Shown: in pieces, positions 59,017-64,000 of the stretch
How the letters are laid out: every line of letters begins with the position of its first letter
Numbering within the stretch: the stretch's first letter is position 1
DNA from: Morella rubra
Lineage: Eukaryota > Streptophyta > Magnoliopsida > Fagales > Myricaceae
Direction: 5' to 3'
Length of the DNA stretch: 64,000 bases
Assembly: GCA_003952965.2 (NCBI GenBank)
Contig: CM025849.1
Span: 1 to 64,000, forward strand
Translations under genes and position numbers: made by a program
Notes under the pieces: model-generated
Database searches by the model: none
Told to the model about the DNA's origin: nothing
Seen by the model: only the letters and a program-made list of their open reading frames with translations

Positions 59017-62000
59017 GCAAATCTTCTTTTAATCTACTTAGTTGTCTAAATCTGTATGCTCATATTGCCCTGTTTTCACAGTTAAATTCCCAGAAATTGT
59101 AATGAGGGGGAGCTGGTGATTACCCTCATTTTTGGCTCTTACTATGCAAACCTGAGTAGTACTGACCTCTCTGAACTATATAGTAACATTGTTATCTTGC
59201 TTCATTTTCTTCTGAACTGCGTTGATGAATCTGCTATACAAGTGTTTTGGAGGCCATATAAGTATCTAACAGACTAGCTTTTGTGCGCTCAAAGCAAACT
59301 GGTGTTGTCCACTTTGGAAGAAAATGGCAGCAAAGATGATATAAGGGTTATTCTGTCGTAGCTATCCCTGGTTCTACAATTCTTTTAGAGTGCGAATTTC
59401 TCCACGAATGGCTGATGCAAGATGAAAGGGATGGAGTCCTTTAATACGTCAAAAGGCGAACATAACTAAGAAAGATGGGAGGCCTTTAAAATAATTCATA
59501 GTTTGGCAGTGTGTGGAAGATGTGATCAGTGGAATACTTGGTTTAGATAGCGAAGTTATCCCGTTTGGATGGGACTTTTTAGCTGGAAAAGTTATTTCCA
59601 GAACAGGCCGGTAAGCTAGTGGCAAGGGAAAGCCAATGAGGCAAGGAGCACTTTCGGTTCTCCTACAGCTATTTTGTTCGATAGAAAATTGCTTGTCTGA
59701 CCGCTTCATGGCCACTTGTGGACTATGTCTGCCAAACCGTTCCCCCACCAAAACTATATACTATGCTTTTGTGGGTTGGATTTTAGGGAGTTCACGGCCC
59801 AAAAGCAACCTTAAAGTCTCACAATACCTATCTCATATATACTATTGGAAGGATGATATCATTGATGACAACTTGATTGAAATGTCAATACGACCTATCA
59901 GGTTTTGAGATTAACAGAATAGATGAATTTTATTGTAGAATTCATGCCGCCTAAAATGTTATATGAACAATATTAAGTAATATAGAGTCTAACTATTTTG
60001 TTTATGTTTCTTCAAATTATATCATAAAATAAATGCAAAAAATTATATAGGATTTCAATCTCAATAAAAACCTCTCTTTCGAAATGGGTATAATCATACA
60101 AGTTTTTTTTTTTTTTTTTGGCTTCTTTCTCTTTGAAAGCTCCATTTTCTGATACCAAGCCCTTGAGCCAATTATACGGTATTTGTGGCAGTCTCCTTTG
60201 GACCAACATTTTGGAACTATGTGTTGCCCCAAATAAATTAATCTTGGCTTCAGATTTTTTTTCTTTTTAACCAAAGAATATATTATACTTATAATCTGCA
60301 TTATTATTCTCTTTTTGGATCAGAAGACTTTATAATTAGGGGGGGTGAATGATAATTAATGATTAAGGGGTCCAGAAGAACAATTCTATTGGGAGCGAAT
60401 GATTAGAAAAGATAAGAATGGGTAGGTTTTATTGGGAGCAGAACAATGATCTCCAACCGACGAACATGGTCTTGGAGATTTTTATTTTTGGCGTGGATTA
60501 ATTTAGTTTTTCCCGTATCTAATTAAGATGGATAGGTTCCCATCATTCTAGAGGCATGCTTCACTTTTATTAGAAAAAAGAAAACCCTCATTATTAGCTG
60601 GTCCCCATATTATTTTGTCATTTCTTAACAGGTGCATGCCAATCAGAATATTGTGTTCTTTCTTGTGTTGCGGACCCTATTTTAATATGCCACAAAAATC
60701 AATAATTTGGAATATTCAAATTTTATAAATATGGCAAACAAAGAACTAACAGTCAGACCTCACTTGTCTCTTTAATTAATTGGAGCAGGCTAAATATTCT
60801 CAACAAGACCATTTAGTATTCAGGTATATATATTTATTGTCTCAAAATATCACATTATACTTCCTTTCTCTTTCTCTCCCTAAATTCAATTGGTAAATGT
60901 TGGATCAAAATACTTATCAAAGTCTCACGTTGCTAACCCTAACCCTTCTCTCCCCTCTCCTGATGCCTTTGCTCCAGCCGCCCCCTCTATTATGCCCCCT
61001 CTCTCTCTCTCTCGGCCAAAATTGTCAGTAAAATTGTGTATTGTTACTATCAAACTGACACTGGTAAAGGCTGGTTATTGTGGCTAACCGGTGCCTGTGT
61101 CAAAATTTAGACATTAATTTTACCGATGCCAGTTTGGTCAAACAGTACTTACATCACCATTAATCACTCGTAATATTTATAATTTCATCTATGCACCAGT
61201 GAGTATTAATTCTCTATAACGGACCACGCTCTCAGTTAAACCCATCGCCTCCCCCGAGTAATCAGACATAAATATGAACGTGTCGTAGATGTCAATTCAG
61301 ACTCTAATAGTCAACTTCCCACTCAATGACCCGTTCCCATACTGCTCTCACTACAAGCATTGTCAACATGGACGGCTAACTTCTTGGGTCTTCGTCTTTT
61401 TTCCCATATAATCCACCTTTTCCTTTGAACCAAACAAAGAACAGAGATTTGAGTTTTCCCCCATTGCTTTCTGATACAAGAGAATCCTATTTGCTTAACA
61501 ATAAACAGCATGTGCTAAAGTTCTGCCATTTCCTCCCAACAAAATCCCTCCTCTGCTGAGTCAAAGCTAGACAAAAATGGGCTGGCCACTGGCGTATCGA
61601 TTTCTGACCCCCCTCAAAAGCACTCGCAGTCTCCTAGTTGGGGCATATTTATGCATTCGAGACTGGCTTTTCATGTCACCCAAAGGTTGGTCACAAGCAG
61701 GCCCACAACAACATTACTCAACTGGGCCCCCCCCTCCCTTCAATGTTTTTTTTTTTTTGAAGTTTAACTTTAACCCAAATTAAGCTTGCTGCAAACTCAA
61801 CACCACAGCCGTCGGATGAAGACTTTCCTCGAGATCTCCATCCCACGTTGATTAATAAAGCCGCAAACCAGTGCCACACGCAAATGTTGCCCATGGCGTC
61901 GTGCTTTACAGCCTTTTGATTCATACCACACACGCGGCGAAACCCCATTGGACCAGTCAGATGCCAATCACATCAAAGTAAATTAACCATCCCACGATTA

Positions 62001-62553
62001 CTACCCTCCATTCTCGCGCCAAATAACAAAATATCGCGAAAAACTCAAAGCAAAAGACATTATACCCGTGGGTCCCACTACCTTTTGGGCCTCCTCCCCC
62101 GAACCGAATTTACCAGGTACGGACGAGAGAGCCGAAATGACCAAAACACCCCAAGGAAACCATCCCGACGAATTTGCGTACGATAGCCATTAGAAGTGGG
62201 GCGAATTCTCTTTCCTTCAGACAACACCAATATCCAGATAAACGGCAGAAAACGAAAACGTAAAACTAAGAAGTTTGATCATCGTAAGCCACAATAGTCT
62301 TTCATTTCCAACCCAAAAAAAAACAAGAGCACAAAAATATAAGTGAAAAATAAATAAGATAATTAAGGCTTGGTCGAGAACACGATCGATCAGAGAGAAT
62401 TTGATCTTCTTCTACAACAATCCCTCCGTCTACCTCGCTAAGAGTCTTGCTCTCTCTAAGAAGGTCGAGAGAGGTTCCTGATCTCCTCGGAATTTTGCGG
62501 TCTTTTGACTCTAATTTGTGAGGTTTTTCATTTTTTTTTTTTAATAAAATAAA
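59017..62553. other. Spacer between LSM7 and SAP5-like
   Basis: Converging 3' ends lie on both sides. No gene is recognised in 3.5 kb. Noted are a poly(T) at about 60101-60119, a CT run near 61002-61014, and a small inverted match around 61047-61140 (accatcaaactgacactgg-like against ccagtttggtcaaac). A better-composed stretch at 61.5-62.5 kb includes the probable SAP5 3' UTR. Confidence 0.5.
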
Positions 62554-63060
62554 TCAGACTCTGACAATTTTGGCGGCCTTGACAACGGGATTCTCCCTTG
62601 CGATAGCTTCGCGTCCAGCGGCCTTGTAATCGTAGCTGCACAGGTGGCGGTCGGTGTACCTGTGCTCGGCGCAGAACAGCTCGCCGCACCGGCATCGGAA
62701 TCCGGTCAACCCGACCTTCCTTCTGCAGCCTGAGCACCGGTTTACCCCCGATCTCGGCCGATCCGAGGAAGAGGACATCGTTTTTAAGTCCTTGCTCGTC
62801 TCCGTCGATCGCGACGAGCTGGATCTATGAATCTTCACAGGCAATCTGTTAGGCGAAGACGAAGAAGAAAACGTCGTCGCTGTTGATGCCGTGATGGTGG
62901 CCGGGGTAGTAGCTGTAGATGTGGAGGTCGTGGCGTTGAAGCACTTCTGGCACATGTTGTTGGTGGCGGGGTTACCCATGACGCCGCAGTTGTTGACGCA
63001 TAGAGTTATGGTTTCTGCGACCTTAAACTCCGTCTCTTCCTTCTCTGTTTTCTGAGCCAT
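62554..63060 (-). CDS. SAP5: A20/AN1 zinc-finger stress-associated protein (SAP5-like)
   Basis: An intronless frame of 168 residues starts at the ATG at 63060, where the sequence [20 protein letters not shown] matches SAP5; ten upstream codons in frame are leader. The A20 finger is [22 protein letters not shown], with cysteines at 21, 25, 37 and 40. A Ser/Thr/Ala-rich linker follows, then an AN1 finger [29 protein letters not shown] and [10 protein letters not shown]. The end [19 protein letters not shown] is strongly conserved. SAP5 proteins bind ubiquitin, have been reported as E3 ligases in Arabidopsis, and raise tolerance to drought, salt and heat. Lack of introns is usual in this family and fits quick induction. 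A long (GA)n tract at 63120-63151 lies in the leader. Confidence 0.95.
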   Translation of the reverse strand: MAQKTEKEETEFKVAETITLCVNNCGVMGNPATNNMCQKCFNATTSTSTATTPATITASTATTFSSSSSPNRLPVKIHRSSSSRSTETSKDLKTMSSSSDRPRSGVNRCSGCRRKVGLTGFRCRCGELFCAEHRYTDRHLCSYDYKAAGREAIARENPVVKAAKIVRV

Positions 63061-63118
63061 TTTTCCTAGTCCTTTTTTCTGGTTTCTCAATCAGATTCTC
63101 GAATCTGAGAGGTTTCAG

Positions 63119-63119
<1 letters not shown>

Positions 63120-63151
<32 letters not shown>
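63120..63151. repeat. (GA)n microsatellite in the SAP5-like leader
   Basis: About 16 GA repeats lie 60 bases upstream of the SAP5-like ATG; in the sense of the gene this is a CT-rich leader. Shorter GA tracts continue to 63196. Confidence 0.9.
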
Positions 63152-63156
<5 letters not shown>

Positions 63157-63199
63157 ACAGACAGGTTTGGGATTGTTTCTGGGTGGAGAGAGAGAGAAA

Positions 63200-64000
63200 T
63201 GGGGGATTTGAAGGGATTGAGAGGTCGGTAATGGCGATGGAATATGGGCCTCATAGAGACGCGTATCAACCAATTTTTTGCTTCCGCGGAATGTCGGGAA
63301 TGGCCTCAGTTGTCTGGTTTAATTACTTTGCGTGGATTGGAGCTGACGTGTAAATCGTCAGAATTTAGTCAGGTGTGGGACCTTCATTTCCCACCATCAG
63401 GTTCTGTCCAAAACTAAATTATTCTAGACAAATGAAAACATGTAAGCATTATTTATTTTTAATTTTTAATGGTTTTTCTTTTCTTTTCAAATAATGATAG
63501 ATTATGGGGTTCATTTTTTAAAATTTTAAAGAATATTTTAGAAATTTTGAGAATCTTTATTTTTATTGAGATTTATTGGGGTTTGTAAAAGGTAGAGTGT
63601 GTATATGTAAAAGTTAAAAATTTTAGTATGTTTGTTTTGTTAGAAATTTTCATACTTCAAAATTTTGAGGAAAAGAACACCACCTATATTTGATGAGATT
63701 TATGAATCATGTAACGGAATAAAGTATTATATATGAGAGCGAGAAGAAGTTAAAGATTATATGTTACGAAGGGTCGATTTTTCTAGGAATATACTTTAAG
63801 ACTCAAAAAAACACAAAAAAAATTACAAACTTAATAGAAAAATGCTTTGTTTGCCTAATATATCGTATCCTAATTCTATGGGTTGGCTTGGGCGAGTAAG
63901 ACTCGAGGCTTAAGGATATGCTCCTTTTAAAATCTTAAATTTCTTCACGTATAAATAATTTCTTAAGATCATCTCTACGATAAAGTTGGACTTATTTTAC
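63200..64000. other. SAP5-like promoter region
   Basis: AT-rich DNA upstream of the minus-strand SAP5-like gene. No clear TATA box near the GA tract and no other gene is recognised up to the window edge. Confidence 0.5.

Overview
The window is nuclear DNA from a flowering plant, most likely a woody eudicot. It has intron-rich genes with GT-AG introns, AT-rich spacers with long poly(A)/poly(T) runs, plant-only families (CYCP/U cyclin, A-type P450, RABA4, SAP, DRT100, FBH-type bHLH), LINE and other element remnants, and no bacterial or phage features. No species is claimed.

Layout: 1-3.7 kb is gene-poor and holds a probable hAT-type non-autonomous element. A CYCU2/CYCP3 cyclin (+) lies at 3.8-4.8 kb, a CYP71-clan P450 (+) at 8.8-10.5 kb and a thaumatin-like gene with one frameshift (+) at 11.5-12.3 kb. 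From 12.95 to 20.36 kb there is a tandem duplication carrying two broken F-box genes. A 5'-truncated LINE sits in the first copy, and RPL6 exon fragments lie between the copies. Then come RABA4D (-) at 20.9-22.7 kb and an FBH/AKS-type bHLH gene (-) at 24.5-26.8 kb with a one-base frameshift. A large AT-rich gap (27.5-34.4 kb) follows. A SURP/G-patch splicing-factor gene (-, 34.4-38.7 kb) is divergent from a TrmL/SpoU RNA methyltransferase (+, 40.5-44.1 kb). A second LINE tail with a perfect target duplication is at 46.2 kb. The DRT100-like LRR gene (+) is at 47.9-49.0 kb, GR1/COM1 (CtIP/Sae2 homologue, -) at 51.0-53.3 kb, RPL31 (-) at 55.2-56.3 kb divergent from LSM7 (+) at 56.9-59.0 kb, and an A20/AN1 SAP5-like gene (-) at 62.6-63.1 kb.

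Most intact genes are housekeeping or regulatory: translation (RPL31), mRNA splicing or decay (LSM7, SURP/G-patch), tRNA modification (TrmL-like), DNA end resection (GR1/COM1), tip growth and secretion (RABA4D), cell cycle (CYCU2) and stress response (SAP5). They do not form an operon-like system. The lively part is 11-20 kb, where defence- and F-box-type genes are duplicated, invaded by a retroelement and decaying.

I did not find a clearly new biological system. The best leads are the decaying F-box duplication with its datable insertions, single-base frameshifts in otherwise conserved genes (real or assembly error), an unusual I-helix in the P450, and possible conserved linkage of GR1/COM1 with the SURP/G-patch gene. 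Exon boundaries were placed by eye from GT-AG sites, reading phase and remembered family sequences; no alignment was run.
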